From positions 14,547 through 62,144 of the forward strand of contig DOTV01000233.1 in assembly GCA_003520925.1 (NCBI GenBank): a DNA stretch of 47,598 nt, read 5' to 3'. Source of the stretch: Bacteroidales bacterium. Lineage in GTDB: Bacteria > Bacteroidota > Bacteroidia > Bacteroidales > VadinHA17. Positions 33,303 to 42,743 of this stretch are shown here, in pieces. The translations under genes and the position numbers were made by a program. The notes beneath the pieces are model-generated. The model saw nothing but the letters and a program-made list of their open reading frames with translations. It ran no database searches and was not told where the DNA came from. How positions within the stretch are numbered: the stretch's first letter is position 1; each line of letters starts with the position of its first letter.

Positions 33303-35849
33303 ATGATTTCGCACAGGCAGAGACCAGCCACTCCGTGGTTATTAATTGTTCTTTTTATAATTATTTCAGCAAGCAGTATCTTGCTGGGGTTAATATATTA
33401 TAAAAGCCAGAAAGCAAGACTTCTCAAGGATAAGAATCTTGAACTTTCAGCAATTGCTGACTTAAAAGTAAGTCAGATAGCTCAATGGCGCAATGAGAGG
33501 TTAAGTGATGCAGTTCTGATAGGGGAGAATACGCCCTTCATTAAACTTTTATACGAGTTTCTTCACACTAAGGATAATAATGAAGATCTCCGGGCTGAAA
33601 TAACCACAAGTCTGAGATCACTAACCAGAAGCTCTGAATATAAAAATGTGCTCCTTATCGATTCACTTGGTACTGTCAGGGGTTACTATCCGAACAGGGA
33701 CACAATGATTGGTGAGCATATGAAAACCATGTTCCCTGATTTGCTTAAGCTTCAGTCAGGCATTCTTACCGATTTTCACAGGGCAAGTACAGTTAACTAT
33801 ATTCATCTTGACCTTGTTATTCCACTTATCAATACATGGCAAAAAGACTCTTCGGTTTTCGGATTACTTGCAATCAGGGTCGATCCAAAAGAGATTCTTT
33901 ATCCATTGGTTCAGGTATGGCCGGTGCCGGGCAAAACACCTGAATCCTATCTGATAAGACAGGAAGGTGATAAGATTCTTTACCTTAGCGAGCTGAGATT
34001 TAAAAAGAATTCCGAGCTCGAACTCACCAAAGCACTTTCAGAGGAAAATCTTCCTGAAGCTATGGCGGTACGCGGTATTGAAAGTACACTTAATGGAATC
34101 GATTACAGAGGCGCTTCTGTGATTGCAGCTATGAGAAAGGTACCCGGATCACCCTGGTTTATGGTAGCAAAAATCAGCCACAGTGAGGTCTTTACAGCTC
34201 TTAACAATCAGATGACAATGATTGTTATAATAATCATTCTTTTTATCCTCACCATTGGACTTGTGCTTGGAACTATTGAATGGAACGAAAATGCCAGATT
34301 CTATCGTGAAAAATATGAAACCGAGCTTGATCATCTGGCTTTGCGCAAGCACTTTGATTATATACTAAAGTATGCTAACGATATAATTCTGCTCACCGAC
34401 CGGAATCTGGTCATCATTGAAGCAAACGACAGGGCATTTGAGGCATATCAGCATGACAGGAATGAGCTTATAGGCATGAATCTTGCAAAGATAAGGGCTG
34501 CTGAGGCTGTTAAGGACCTCGAGAATGAGCGCAGGATTCTGGACGAAAAGGGATATTCAACATATGAAACTGTGCATGTCAGGAAAGACGGCACACTGAT
34601 GCCGGTCGAAATAAGTGCCCGAAAAGTTGAGATTGAGGGAGTTAAGTATTTTCAGTCGATTTGCAGGGATATTACGGAGAGAAAATCTGCAGAGGAGACT
34701 TTAAGGGAAAGCGAGGAGAGGTTCCGCAAGATTTTTGAGGAGAGCCCTATAAGCATTGCAATGACAGGAAAGGATCTCTCAATTATCCGTGCCAATTCTG
34801 CATTCTGCAAGATGCTGGGATACAGGGAGGAAGAATTGAAATCAAATATGATCAGGAGTTTTACTCATCCGGATTATAATGCCGGAGATGATATCTCTCT
34901 TCTTCGCCTTGTTGCCGAAGAGATACCGGTTTACCATACCGAAAACAGGTATATACGCAAGGATAAAAGTGTTATCTGGGGTTCAGCGACTATAAGCATT
35001 ATAAGGAATAACAATGATGAGGTTCAGTATTTCCTGGTGATGATTGAAGATATTACTCTCCGAAAAATAGCAGAATCGGAGCTTATTGCTGCAAAGGAAA
35101 AAGCTGAAGAGAGCGACAGACTCAAAACTGCATTCCTTCACAACGTTTCGCATGAGATAAGAACGCCAATGAATGCCATTATTGGTTTTTCTGCACTTCT
35201 TAATGAACCCGACACCACGGAAGAAGAAAGACACCAGTTCATCGACATCATTTTTCAGAGCGGAAGCCAGTTACTCTCTATTATAAATGATATAGTTGAC
35301 GTAGCAAATATAGAAAGCGGTCAGGTTAAGCTGAATATAAAGGAAGTGAACCTTAATACATCTTTGAGAACCCTAGGCGAGCAATTCAGCTATAAGGGAA
35401 AGCCAGATCTTATATCAATTAATTTCGAAACCGGGCTGCCAGATGATAAATCATTTATTTTTACAGACGGTGTAAAGCTGATTCAGATCCTTTCAAACCT
35501 TATTAATAATGCAACCAAATTTACCAGTGAGGGTCGGATAGATTTCGGATATATAGTTAAAGAAAGCGCTCTTGAATTCTTTGTAAAGGATACAGGAATA
35601 GGGATCCCTCCTGAACATCATGAAAAAATATTCGAAAGATTCTTTCAGGTCGATAACGTTATCTCAAGAAAATTCGGAGGTACAGGACTTGGTTTGTCGA
35701 TATGCAAAGCTTATGTAGAACTTCTTGGTGGTAAAATATGGGTAACCTCAAAGCCTGGTGAAGGAACTGATTTCAGGTTTACGGTACCCTACAGTTCTCC
35801 GCAAAAGCAGATTCAGAAGGAGAAAGACAAGGTAAAGGATAAGAAATAG
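33303..35849 (+). CDS. Membrane PAS-sensor histidine kinase, orphan
   Basis: This 848-residue inner-membrane kinase has transmembrane helices at about residues 13-35 and 303-325 that flank a periplasmic sensor domain of about 265 residues. Two PAS domains follow (about 345-455 and 466-590). The HisKA domain has FLHNVSHEIRTPMNAI (His near residue 616), and the HATPase domain has NLINNATKF, DTGIGIPPEHHEKIFERFF and GTGLGLSICKAY. There is no receiver domain and no response regulator gene nearby, so its partner is elsewhere. It is the first gene upstream of the FISUMP lipoprotein cluster; a regulatory link is only a guess. Confidence 0.93.
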   Translation: MISHRQRPATPWLLIVLFIIISASSILLGLIYYKSQKARLLKDKNLELSAIADLKVSQIAQWRNERLSDAVLIGENTPFIKLLYEFLHTKDNNEDLRAEITTSLRSLTRSSEYKNVLLIDSLGTVRGYYPNRDTMIGEHMKTMFPDLLKLQSGILTDFHRASTVNYIHLDLVIPLINTWQKDSSVFGLLAIRVDPKEILYPLVQVWPVPGKTPESYLIRQEGDKILYLSELRFKKNSELELTKALSEENLPEAMAVRGIESTLNGIDYRGASVIAAMRKVPGSPWFMVAKISHSEVFTALNNQMTMIVIIIILFILTIGLVLGTIEWNENARFYREKYETELDHLALRKHFDYILKYANDIILLTDRNLVIIEANDRAFEAYQHDRNELIGMNLAKIRAAEAVKDLENERRILDEKGYSTYETVHVRKDGTLMPVEISARKVEIEGVKYFQSICRDITERKSAEETLRESEERFRKIFEESPISIAMTGKDLSIIRANSAFCKMLGYREEELKSNMIRSFTHPDYNAGDDISLLRLVAEEIPVYHTENRYIRKDKSVIWGSATISIIRNNNDEVQYFLVMIEDITLRKIAESELIAAKEKAEESDRLKTAFLHNVSHEIRTPMNAIIGFSALLNEPDTTEEERHQFIDIIFQSGSQLLSIINDIVDVANIESGQVKLNIKEVNLNTSLRTLGEQFSYKGKPDLISINFETGLPDDKSFIFTDGVKLIQILSNLINNATKFTSEGRIDFGYIVKESALEFFVKDTGIGIPPEHHEKIFERFFQVDNVISRKFGGTGLGLSICKAYVELLGGKIWVTSKPGEGTDFRFTVPYSSPQKQIQKEKDKVKDKK

Positions 35850-36017
35850 CCATAAGTCTGAGAATACTAAGTTCCCTGCCCATCAGAAAGTCCTGGTTTT
35901 GTCAAAAACAGGATAAGATAAACTTCAGAATCGGGAAATTTTCGTATTTTTATGATTGAATCCATTAAAGGATCAGGTCAAAGCTTTCTGACTGCAATTA
36001 TTATATAGTTTGTTACA

Positions 36018-37571
36018 ATGAAAAAAGGAAACGAGTTCAATATATTCCTGACAATATGTTTTCTGACCCTTTTTATTCCGGGGTGCGTAATTGTCAGACC
36101 TCCTAAGCTGACAACTGCACTGGTAACCGAGATTGGGCCTTCAGGCGCCACCGGAGGAGGTTTTGTGACCAGCGACGGCAATTCTGACATTCTTGTAAGA
36201 GGTGTCTGCTGGAGTACTAAAAAATCACCCGATGTTAAGGATCCAAGAACAACTGACGGATATGGTGAGGGAGTTTTTACCAGCAATATCACTGATCTTA
36301 AATCAAATACTTTGTATTATGTCAGGGCGTATGCTGTAAACAGTGAGGGTACTTCCTATGGCAACCAGGTTACTTTTACAACAAGCCTTTATTCTGGTCC
36401 CGAGCTGACAACTACATCCATAACCGGAATAACACAGACTTCTGCAATATCAGGAGGTAACATTACATCAGACGGCGGGGTTCCGGTGACTGCAAGAGGA
36501 GTATGCTGGAGTAGCACAAAAACTATTCCTGATATAACGGATTCAAAAACAACCAACGGGTCAGGAACCGGTGTGTTCACCAGTAATATTACCGGGTTGA
36601 CAGGCAATACGACATATTATGTCAGAGCTTATGCAACAAACTCACAGGGAACAGGTTACGGTGCAGTGCTTCAATTCAAAACCAGTCCTTTACTTCCTTC
36701 CGTTACAACTACGCAACCAGCTTCAACTTCAACTACTACAGGAACGGGAGGCGGAACAGTGACAAGTGACGGAGGCGCGACGGTAACTGCACGGGGTGTT
36801 TGCTGGAGCACATCTGCCAATCCTACTGTAACAAACAGCCATACAACAAACGGAACAGGGACAGGAACTTTTACCAGCAACATGGCTTCACTTGCTGTAA
36901 ACACAACATATCATGTAAGAGCCTATGCTACAAACAGTGCCGGAACAGCATATGGCAACGATCTGACTTTTACTACAGATCCGCTGACTGTAAGTGATAA
37001 TGATGGCAATACTTATAATGTAATTAGGATTGGAACACAGGTTTGGATGAAGGAAAACATGAAAACGACGAAATTAAATGACGGAACAGCAATTGCTTTG
37101 ACTGAAAGCTCCTCTGCCTGGAGCAGCCTTACCACGACCGGATATTGCTGGTACGGCAACAATGCTTCAAATAAAGCCGCTTACGGGGCATTATACAACT
37201 GGTACTCAGTTAATACAGGCAAACTTTGTCCCGCCGGATGGCATGTAGCAACTGATAATGACTGGCTTACACTTAAGGATTATCTTGGCGGAGAACTTGT
37301 AGCAGGAGGAAAACTGAAGGAGACCGGAACATCCCACTGGTCCTCTCCAAATACTGGTGCTACAGATGAATACAACTTTACTGCACTTCCCGGTGGTTGG
37401 CGTACTGATGCAGGAACCTTCCAGAACATTAACGGTTTTGGCTACTGGTGGACTTCAACATCGATTTCCCCGAATGTATGGTACCGTCATATACAGAACG
37501 ACAGCGAAAAACTGTTCAGGGCCACCAATAATGAAAATTATGGAATGTCGGTCCGTTGTGTCAAGGACTGA
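36018..37571 (+). CDS. FISUMP-domain lipoprotein with three Fn3-like repeats
   Basis: This 517-residue protein has lipobox IPGC (Cys23). Three tandem ~98-residue Fn3-like repeats start near residues 30, 128 and 227. Each carries an RGVCW motif and ends in YYVRAYA or YHVRAYA plus NSxGT. From about residue 325 is the FISUMP domain: GTQVWMKENMKTTKLNDG, CWYGNN, ALYNWYSVNTGKLCPAGWH and the closing SVRCVKD. It belongs to the subtype with LGG...KLKETGTSHW. Probably surface-exposed, possibly a binding or adhesion protein; no enzyme motif is present. First of six paralogues on the same strand. Confidence 0.88.
   Translation: MKKGNEFNIFLTICFLTLFIPGCVIVRPPKLTTALVTEIGPSGATGGGFVTSDGNSDILVRGVCWSTKKSPDVKDPRTTDGYGEGVFTSNITDLKSNTLYYVRAYAVNSEGTSYGNQVTFTTSLYSGPELTTTSITGITQTSAISGGNITSDGGVPVTARGVCWSSTKTIPDITDSKTTNGSGTGVFTSNITGLTGNTTYYVRAYATNSQGTGYGAVLQFKTSPLLPSVTTTQPASTSTTTGTGGGTVTSDGGATVTARGVCWSTSANPTVTNSHTTNGTGTGTFTSNMASLAVNTTYHVRAYATNSAGTAYGNDLTFTTDPLTVSDNDGNTYNVIRIGTQVWMKENMKTTKLNDGTAIALTESSSAWSSLTTTGYCWYGNNASNKAAYGALYNWYSVNTGKLCPAGWHVATDNDWLTLKDYLGGELVAGGKLKETGTSHWSSPNTGATDEYNFTALPGGWRTDAGTFQNINGFGYWWTSTSISPNVWYRHIQNDSEKLFRATNNENYGMSVRCVKD
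36107..36990 (+). repeat. Three tandem ~295-bp coding repeats (Fn3-like)
   Basis: Units begin near 36107, 36402 and 36699, so the period is 295-297 bp (98-99 codons). Conserved blocks are GACAACT-type starts, an RGVCW-coding patch and a VRAYA(T/V)NS-coding end. The units are similar but not identical. Confidence 0.85.
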
Positions 37572-37775
37572 AAATATTTTAGCGGGTTTACTCTAGCCGG
37601 CAGTTCATCATAAGTTTTTCACTTGTGATCAAAATTCCTTTGGAGCAGGGAAAAATCAGAGTTTTATTTGCTGTCGATTATTTTTCGGGATTTTCAAGGA
37701 GATCTGAAAAAATTTTTGAGACACAATTTAAATATCAGAATTTAGTTTAAAACAAGTAAATAATTCTTTCAACAG

Positions 37776-39671
37776 ATGAAAATGAAACTGAGATCTTATA
37801 CTGTTCTGCTTGTCGCACTGTGGATAGGGGAAGTTGTTTTTTTGACAGGATGTAAACCAGACCCGGTAGAGCCAACATTAACCACGGTTGCTACCTCGGA
37901 GGTAACAATAAACAGTGCTAAAACAGGTGGTAATATCACTTCTAACGGAGGTGCGGAAGTGACAGCCAGGGGTGTGTGCTGGGGAACATCTGTACAACCT
38001 CTGATATCCGGATCACATACAACCGACAGTAAGGGTATAGGTGTTTTCACGAGCCTTCTGACAGGATTGACTCCTGGAACAACCTACTACTTAAGGGCTT
38101 ATGCCACAAATGAAGCAGGTACTGCTTATGGAAATGAAATCACTTTTTCAACGGTGGCTCTTACATTACCTGAATTGACAACTCTGGCGGTTACCGGGAT
38201 AACATCCACTGGTGCAGTTTCGGGAGGTAATATTACAAAAGACGGAGGAGTTGAAGTCACAGCGAGAGGAATATGCTGGTCATCGGTGGCAAATCCTACA
38301 ATAAGTGACACCAAGACATCAAACGGAAGCGGCCCAGGTAGTTTCACTGCAAATATAACAGGACTGACGCCTGGTTCAAGCTATCATGTAAGAGCCTACG
38401 CAACAAACAGCGTAGGAACAGCTTATGGAAACGATCTGCCATTTACGGCTTCAGCGGTAACCCCGACTTTAACAACAGCTGCCATTACCTCCCCAGGAAG
38501 GACTACAGCTGTTTCGGGGGGCAACATAACAAATAACGGAGGGGCGGCAGTTACTGCCCGGGGTGTCTGCTGGAGTACATCTTCCGGGCCACTGGCTACC
38601 GGTTCTCATACCTCTGACGGAACAGGAAATGGAACCTTTACAAGCAATATAACCGGATTGATCCCCTCAACCTCTTATTATGTCAGGGCATATGCTACCA
38701 ATTCGGCTGGTACTTCTTACGGGAATGAACAATTCTTCACAACAAGTCCGGTTCAGGTCCCGACAGTCACAACTACTGCGGTAACAGGTGTTACATTGTC
38801 GGCTGCAGTCTCGGGAGGAAATATTACTGATGATAATGGCGGAACTGTGACTGCACGGGGTGTCTGCTGGAATACAACAGGTAATCCTACGACTTCCGAC
38901 CCCAAAACGACTGATGGCAGCGGAACCGGAAGTTTCCCAAGTAATATTGCCGGCCTGAATTCCGGGACAGTCTATTATGTGAGGGCATACGCGACCAACA
39001 GCGCCGGTTCAGGTTACGGAACCCAACAGAGGTTGTCGACTTCAGCTTCCGATATAGATGGTAATATTTACAAAACTGTGGTTATCGGTTCACAATTGTG
39101 GATGCAGTCGGATCTGAAGACAACCAGGTATAATAATAATACTCTGATTCCGACAGTTACCACCGGTTCAGGCAGTAATGCGGCCTGGGCTGCCCTGACC
39201 TCGGCTGCCTGCTGCTGGTATGATAATAATCCTTCCTATGGATCCACATATGGGATGATATATAACTGGTACGCGGTTGAGACAAATATTCTTTGTCCGA
39301 CCGGATGGCATGTCCCGACAGATGATGAGTTTAAGGCACTTGAATTATCCCTTGGGATGACTCAGGCTCAGGTCGACGGTACACTCTGGAGAGGAACCGA
39401 CCAGGGAACACAACTGAAATCTACATTGACCTGGACTCCGGCCGGAGGTACTAATTCAAGCGGATTTACAGGCCTCGGAAGCGGATACAGATATGGTGTT
39501 GATGGCGGTTTCAACAGCATGGGATCGGTTAATTACTGGTGGAGTTCAACTTTGCATTGGTCCGATACAACAAAAGCGCTTTATCGCCGTTTAGATAGCG
39601 TTGAGACGGGAGTTTTCCGTGAGGGGGTTATTAAAGCGGGCGGTAAATCAGTTAGATGCCTGAGAAACTAA
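37776..39671 (+). CDS. FISUMP-domain lipoprotein with four Fn3-like repeats
   Basis: This 631-residue protein has lipobox LTGC (Cys26). Four Fn3-like repeats start near residues 32, 131, 229 and 328, each with RGVCW or RGICW, a GSFTxNI/GTFTSNI block and YYVRAYATNSAG-type ends. The FISUMP domain runs from about 425 to the C-terminus (GSQLWMQSDLKTTRYNN, TGWHVPTDDEFKALE, SVRCLRN). It is of the GMTQAQ...GTDQGTQLK subtype shared with the next two paralogues. It starts 204 bp after the previous gene, with no clear terminator between. Likely surface lipoprotein; ligand unknown. Confidence 0.88.
   Translation: MKMKLRSYTVLLVALWIGEVVFLTGCKPDPVEPTLTTVATSEVTINSAKTGGNITSNGGAEVTARGVCWGTSVQPLISGSHTTDSKGIGVFTSLLTGLTPGTTYYLRAYATNEAGTAYGNEITFSTVALTLPELTTLAVTGITSTGAVSGGNITKDGGVEVTARGICWSSVANPTISDTKTSNGSGPGSFTANITGLTPGSSYHVRAYATNSVGTAYGNDLPFTASAVTPTLTTAAITSPGRTTAVSGGNITNNGGAAVTARGVCWSTSSGPLATGSHTSDGTGNGTFTSNITGLIPSTSYYVRAYATNSAGTSYGNEQFFTTSPVQVPTVTTTAVTGVTLSAAVSGGNITDDNGGTVTARGVCWNTTGNPTTSDPKTTDGSGTGSFPSNIAGLNSGTVYYVRAYATNSAGSGYGTQQRLSTSASDIDGNIYKTVVIGSQLWMQSDLKTTRYNNNTLIPTVTTGSGSNAAWAALTSAACCWYDNNPSYGSTYGMIYNWYAVETNILCPTGWHVPTDDEFKALELSLGMTQAQVDGTLWRGTDQGTQLKSTLTWTPAGGTNSSGFTGLGSGYRYGVDGGFNSMGSVNYWWSSTLHWSDTTKALYRRLDSVETGVFREGVIKAGGKSVRCLRN
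37872..39050 (+). repeat. Four tandem ~296-bp coding repeats (Fn3-like)
   Basis: Units begin near 37872, 38169, 38463 and 38759, spaced 294-297 bp. They encode the same repeat family as those at 36107-36990 and 39846-41030. Confidence 0.85.
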
Positions 39672-39762
39672 ATTGCAGAGGATTAATTTAAAATAAAAAA
39701 GCTCAAACCATAAAATAACAAAAATAACAAACTTAAAATTCTAATCACTAATTCACTTTATT

Positions 39763-41637
39763 ATGAAGAAAGTCTTAAATCTTTTTGCTTTTGTGTGTTT
39801 CCTGGCCGGTGTTGCAGCCTTTACCAGCTGCAAAAAAACGGAGATTCCAACACTGACAACAACTGCAATAAGCAGTATCACTACTACTACAGCTTCCTCG
39901 GGAGGTAACATAACCGATGATGGCGGAGCAGAGGTGACAGCTCGCGGAGTTTGCTGGGGAACTGCAACAAAACCTGAAATTACAGGTTCGAAAACAAGCG
40001 ATAGTAAAGGCATCGGAAGTTTTACAAGCAGTATTACGGGCTTAACCCCGAATACCAAGTACTACGTCAGAGGCTACGCAACAAACAGCGAAGGAACTGC
40101 CTATGGCAACGAACAGTCATTCACTACAAATGCTGTTGTTGGCGCAACAGTAACCACTACCGCAGTTACTTCACTTACATCCACAACAGCTGTTTCTGGT
40201 GGCAATATCACAAATGATGGAGGAGCACCAATTACTGCAAGGGGAGTATGCTGGGCAACAACTGCAAATCCTGTGGCCACCGGATTGCATACCACAGATG
40301 GTACAGGATCCGGCACTTTTACAAGCAATATCACCGGACTGACTCCTGGTACAGCTTACCATGTAAGAGCTTATGCAACCAACAGCTTCGGAACTGCTTA
40401 TGGAGCAGATGTTCCATTTAATTCTGCAGCAGTCATTCCAACAGTTACAACAACTGCAGTTACTGCACCGACACAGACTACAGCAACTTCGGGAGGAAAT
40501 GTGACTGCCGACGGTGGCTCAGCCGTAACAGCCAGAGGTGTATGCTGGACATCAGGAACAGCTGATCCTGTTGCTACCGACAGCCATACAACTGACGGCA
40601 CAGGTACAGGAACGTTTACCAGCAGTATCACAGGACTTACACCAAATACAACTTATAAGGTGAGAGCTTATGCAACCAACGCAGTTGGAACTGCTTACGG
40701 TGCTGTTGTACCATTACAGACAAGCCCTGTCTTACTTGGCACGGTTACAACTGCTGCTGTATCGACCTTTACAGCAACAGGTGCAGTAACAGGTGGTGAA
40801 GTGACAGCCACAGGCGGAGGAACAATAACTGCACGTGGTGTATGCTACAGTACTTCAGCAAATCCAGATATTACAACAGGAACTGTAACGACTGATGGTG
40901 CAGGTATTGGAGCCTTCACAAGTACCTTAAGCGGACTCTCAGACGGAACTGTATATTATGTAAGGGCTTATGCAACAAACGCTGCTGGAACAGCATATGG
41001 GTCGCAGGTTCAGTTACTTACTATGGTTTCTGATGCTGAGGGTTACCTCTATAAGACGGTTCTTATAAATAATAAGGTCTGGATGGCTGAGAACCTCAGA
41101 ACCAAGAAATACAATGATAACAGTGACGTAACTAACGTCACCGACGGCACAGCATGGGCTGGTCTCACAACACAGGCTTATTGCTGGTACGGAAATGATG
41201 AAACTACGAACAAGCCTCTTTATGGTGCATTGTATAACTGGTACGCAGTAAATCAGGGTAAACTTTGCCCGACAGGCTGGCATGTTCCTACTGATGCTGA
41301 ATTCAAGGGACTTTCAATATTCCTTGGAATGACACAGGCACAGGCTGATGGTTATTCATGGCAGGGAACTGACCAGGGTACACAGCTGAAGGCAACTGCA
41401 GGATGGACAACCGGAAACGGAACCAACACAGTCGGATTCACGGCTCTTCCGGGCGGGTATCGCTACTATTTTGACGGTGGATTTGCAGGTGCAGGTACAA
41501 TTGGTTACTGGTGGTCATCTGATCAGGTCAGCGGTACAAATGCATACTACAGAAGACTCGATGGCGCAAATGCCGGAATCTTCAGGGAAGGTGCAGTTAA
41601 AGCTGCAGGAAAATCTGTCAGATGTATTAAAAACTAA
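39763..41637 (+). CDS. FISUMP-domain lipoprotein with four Fn3-like repeats
   Basis: This 624-residue protein has lipobox FTSC (Cys23). Four Fn3-like repeats start near residues 28, 127, 225 and 325; the fourth is the most diverged (RGVCYSTS in place of RGVCWSTS). The FISUMP domain from about residue 423 has VWMAENLRTKKYNDN, YCWYGND, TGWHVPTDAEFKGLS and SVRCIKN, and is of the GMTQAQ...GTDQGTQLK subtype. It is 91 bp after the second paralogue and is followed by a strong terminator. Codon choice is rich in ACA and GCA within the repeats. Confidence 0.88.
   Translation: MKKVLNLFAFVCFLAGVAAFTSCKKTEIPTLTTTAISSITTTTASSGGNITDDGGAEVTARGVCWGTATKPEITGSKTSDSKGIGSFTSSITGLTPNTKYYVRGYATNSEGTAYGNEQSFTTNAVVGATVTTTAVTSLTSTTAVSGGNITNDGGAPITARGVCWATTANPVATGLHTTDGTGSGTFTSNITGLTPGTAYHVRAYATNSFGTAYGADVPFNSAAVIPTVTTTAVTAPTQTTATSGGNVTADGGSAVTARGVCWTSGTADPVATDSHTTDGTGTGTFTSSITGLTPNTTYKVRAYATNAVGTAYGAVVPLQTSPVLLGTVTTAAVSTFTATGAVTGGEVTATGGGTITARGVCYSTSANPDITTGTVTTDGAGIGAFTSTLSGLSDGTVYYVRAYATNAAGTAYGSQVQLLTMVSDAEGYLYKTVLINNKVWMAENLRTKKYNDNSDVTNVTDGTAWAGLTTQAYCWYGNDETTNKPLYGALYNWYAVNQGKLCPTGWHVPTDAEFKGLSIFLGMTQAQADGYSWQGTDQGTQLKATAGWTTGNGTNTVGFTALPGGYRYYFDGGFAGAGTIGYWWSSDQVSGTNAYYRRLDGANAGIFREGAVKAAGKSVRCIKN
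39846..41030 (+). repeat. Four tandem ~297-bp coding repeats (Fn3-like)
   Basis: Units begin near 39846, 40143, 40438 and 40738, spaced 295-300 bp. The reading frame is kept throughout, so unit gain or loss by recombination would preserve the protein. Confidence 0.85.
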
Positions 41638-41656
41638 AACATCTTAAGCATAAGTA

Positions 41657-41689
41657 AAAAGAGGCTGCCTCAGAAAGGCAGCCTCTTTT
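41657..41689 (+). terminator. Strong terminator after the third FISUMP gene
   Basis: A perfect 14-bp stem (AAAAGAGGCTGCCT / AGGCAGCCTCTTTT) with a CAGAA loop begins 19 bases after the stop codon. The AAAA/TTTT flanks make it able to work in both directions. It marks the end of the first three-gene FISUMP block. Confidence 0.92.
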
Positions 41690-41769
41690 ATTTGTCTGTT
41701 AAGGGTCAAATATTGTGAATGATCTATTTAAAGTGATGGTCAGTTAAAAGCATGGGGTTGTGGAAAATG

Positions 41770-41935
41770 TTTTTCTTAACCGCAGAGCCCTCTAAGAAGG
41801 TGCAAAGCACGCAAAGCTAGAATGTTACTATCTAGCTCTCTGCGATCTATGCGTATCCCGAGTATTCAGGATGGCGACCTTTGCGCCTGCCTGCCGTCAG
41901 GCAGGGTTAATGGATTTCGACTTTTTCAAGAGCCC
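41770..41935. repeat. Degenerate GCAAAG/CTTTGCGCC palindromic element
   Basis: The 334-bp space between the third FISUMP gene and DUF4956 holds, after the terminator, GGTGCAAAGCACGCAAAG (from 41799), an AGCTAGA...TCTAGCT hairpin (41815-41837), CTTTGCGCC (41879-41887) and a perfect CCTGCCTG-CCGT-CAGGCAGG hairpin (41886-41905). Words are inverted across the element. It looks like an interspersed non-coding repeat; short open frames through it have no protein-like features. Confidence 0.55.
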
Positions 41936-41971
41936 CATAAAAATCTTTTTGTAATGGGTATTTATCAGAGG

Positions 41972-42568
41972 TTAATCCTTGTAAGATACATCGATAGAAG
42001 CGACCTTTTTCTTATAATCTATTTTCCTGATCCTGTACTTAAGGATCTCTTTCCCTGTCAGATCTGAAAATTCCTTAAGCATCTTGGGTTTCTTCGCTGA
42101 CTGCAGCAATTCCAGATCTTCATAAATAATCGAAAACGTCGTTGTATTATTTCTAAGGGCAAACTCTTCAAGGAAAATAGCTGAAATAATTATAATTATA
42201 TTGAAAATAACCACTCCCAGAACAGGAAAACCAACCAGCTTCAGGGAATTGATAAGAGAAATTGCAATAGTTGTAAAGATATATGACATATCCTTCAGCC
42301 CGAAATTCCGTGTTCTGAACCTTAAAATTGCAAATATTGCAAAGAGTCCAACAGCCATTCCGAACTCAATGAAAACGGACTTAAGCATCGAACTGACAAA
42401 GAAAACAGTTATTCCCATCATGAAAAAAGTAAAAAGGAACTTCTCCTTCTTTGAGTACCTGAAGTAGATTACCCGGATCAGAACGAAAATGAAAGCCATG
42501 TTAATTACGAACCTGATGAGAATGCCGAAAAAATCAGGATTGTTGAGATTGAAAAAATTGTCAGGCAT
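41972..42568 (-). CDS. DUF4956 membrane protein
   Basis: This 198-residue protein has four to five hydrophobic segments in the first ~140 residues and a soluble C-terminal part. FAIFAILRFRTRNFGLKDMS in the middle is the recognisable DUF4956 signature. Members often sit beside a VTC-like polyphosphate polymerase domain gene and CotH-like genes; none is adjacent here. It is the only minus-strand gene between the FISUMP paralogues. A TAATTTTG box lies just upstream. Function is unknown; a membrane role in polyphosphate or spore-coat-like kinase pathways would be inference from other genomes. Confidence 0.88.
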   Translation of the reverse strand: MPDNFFNLNNPDFFGILIRFVINMAFIFVLIRVIYFRYSKKEKFLFTFFMMGITVFFVSSMLKSVFIEFGMAVGLFAIFAILRFRTRNFGLKDMSYIFTTIAISLINSLKLVGFPVLGVVIFNIIIIISAIFLEEFALRNNTTTFSIIYEDLELLQSAKKPKMLKEFSDLTGKEILKYRIRKIDYKKKVASIDVSYKD

Positions 42569-42588
42569 AAGTTTAGATTTTGGTTACA

Positions 42589-42596
42589 CAAAATTA
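42589..42596 (-). promoter_or_regulatory. TAnnTTTG -7 box for DUF4956
   Basis: On the minus strand this reads TAATTTTG, 20 bases before the DUF4956 start codon. No -33 element is clear. Confidence 0.4.
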
Positions 42597-42743
42597 AATT
42601 AATTTCTAACAGCTAAGTCAGGATTGGGTAAAAAATCAACCGGAGCGTTTCCTTCAGGTTCACTTAAAGGCTTTTAATTTTCTTATTTACTGCAATAACC
42701 ATTATCCTGACATCGTTTATATAATAGTAAAATCCGAAGCAAA

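Noticed and set aside
35886..35913. TCCTGG...CAGGA hairpin after the histidine kinase
   Set aside because: The stem has a mismatch and no T run, so it is not a convincing terminator.
36389..40631. Antisense open frames through the Fn3-like repeats
   Set aside because: They recur with the repeat period and encode low-complexity Val/Pro-rich strings; they are shadows of the plus-strand genes.
41822..42067. 81-residue plus-strand frame near 41.8 kb
   Set aside because: It runs through a palindromic repeat and into the DUF4956 gene on the other strand, with no protein-like motif.
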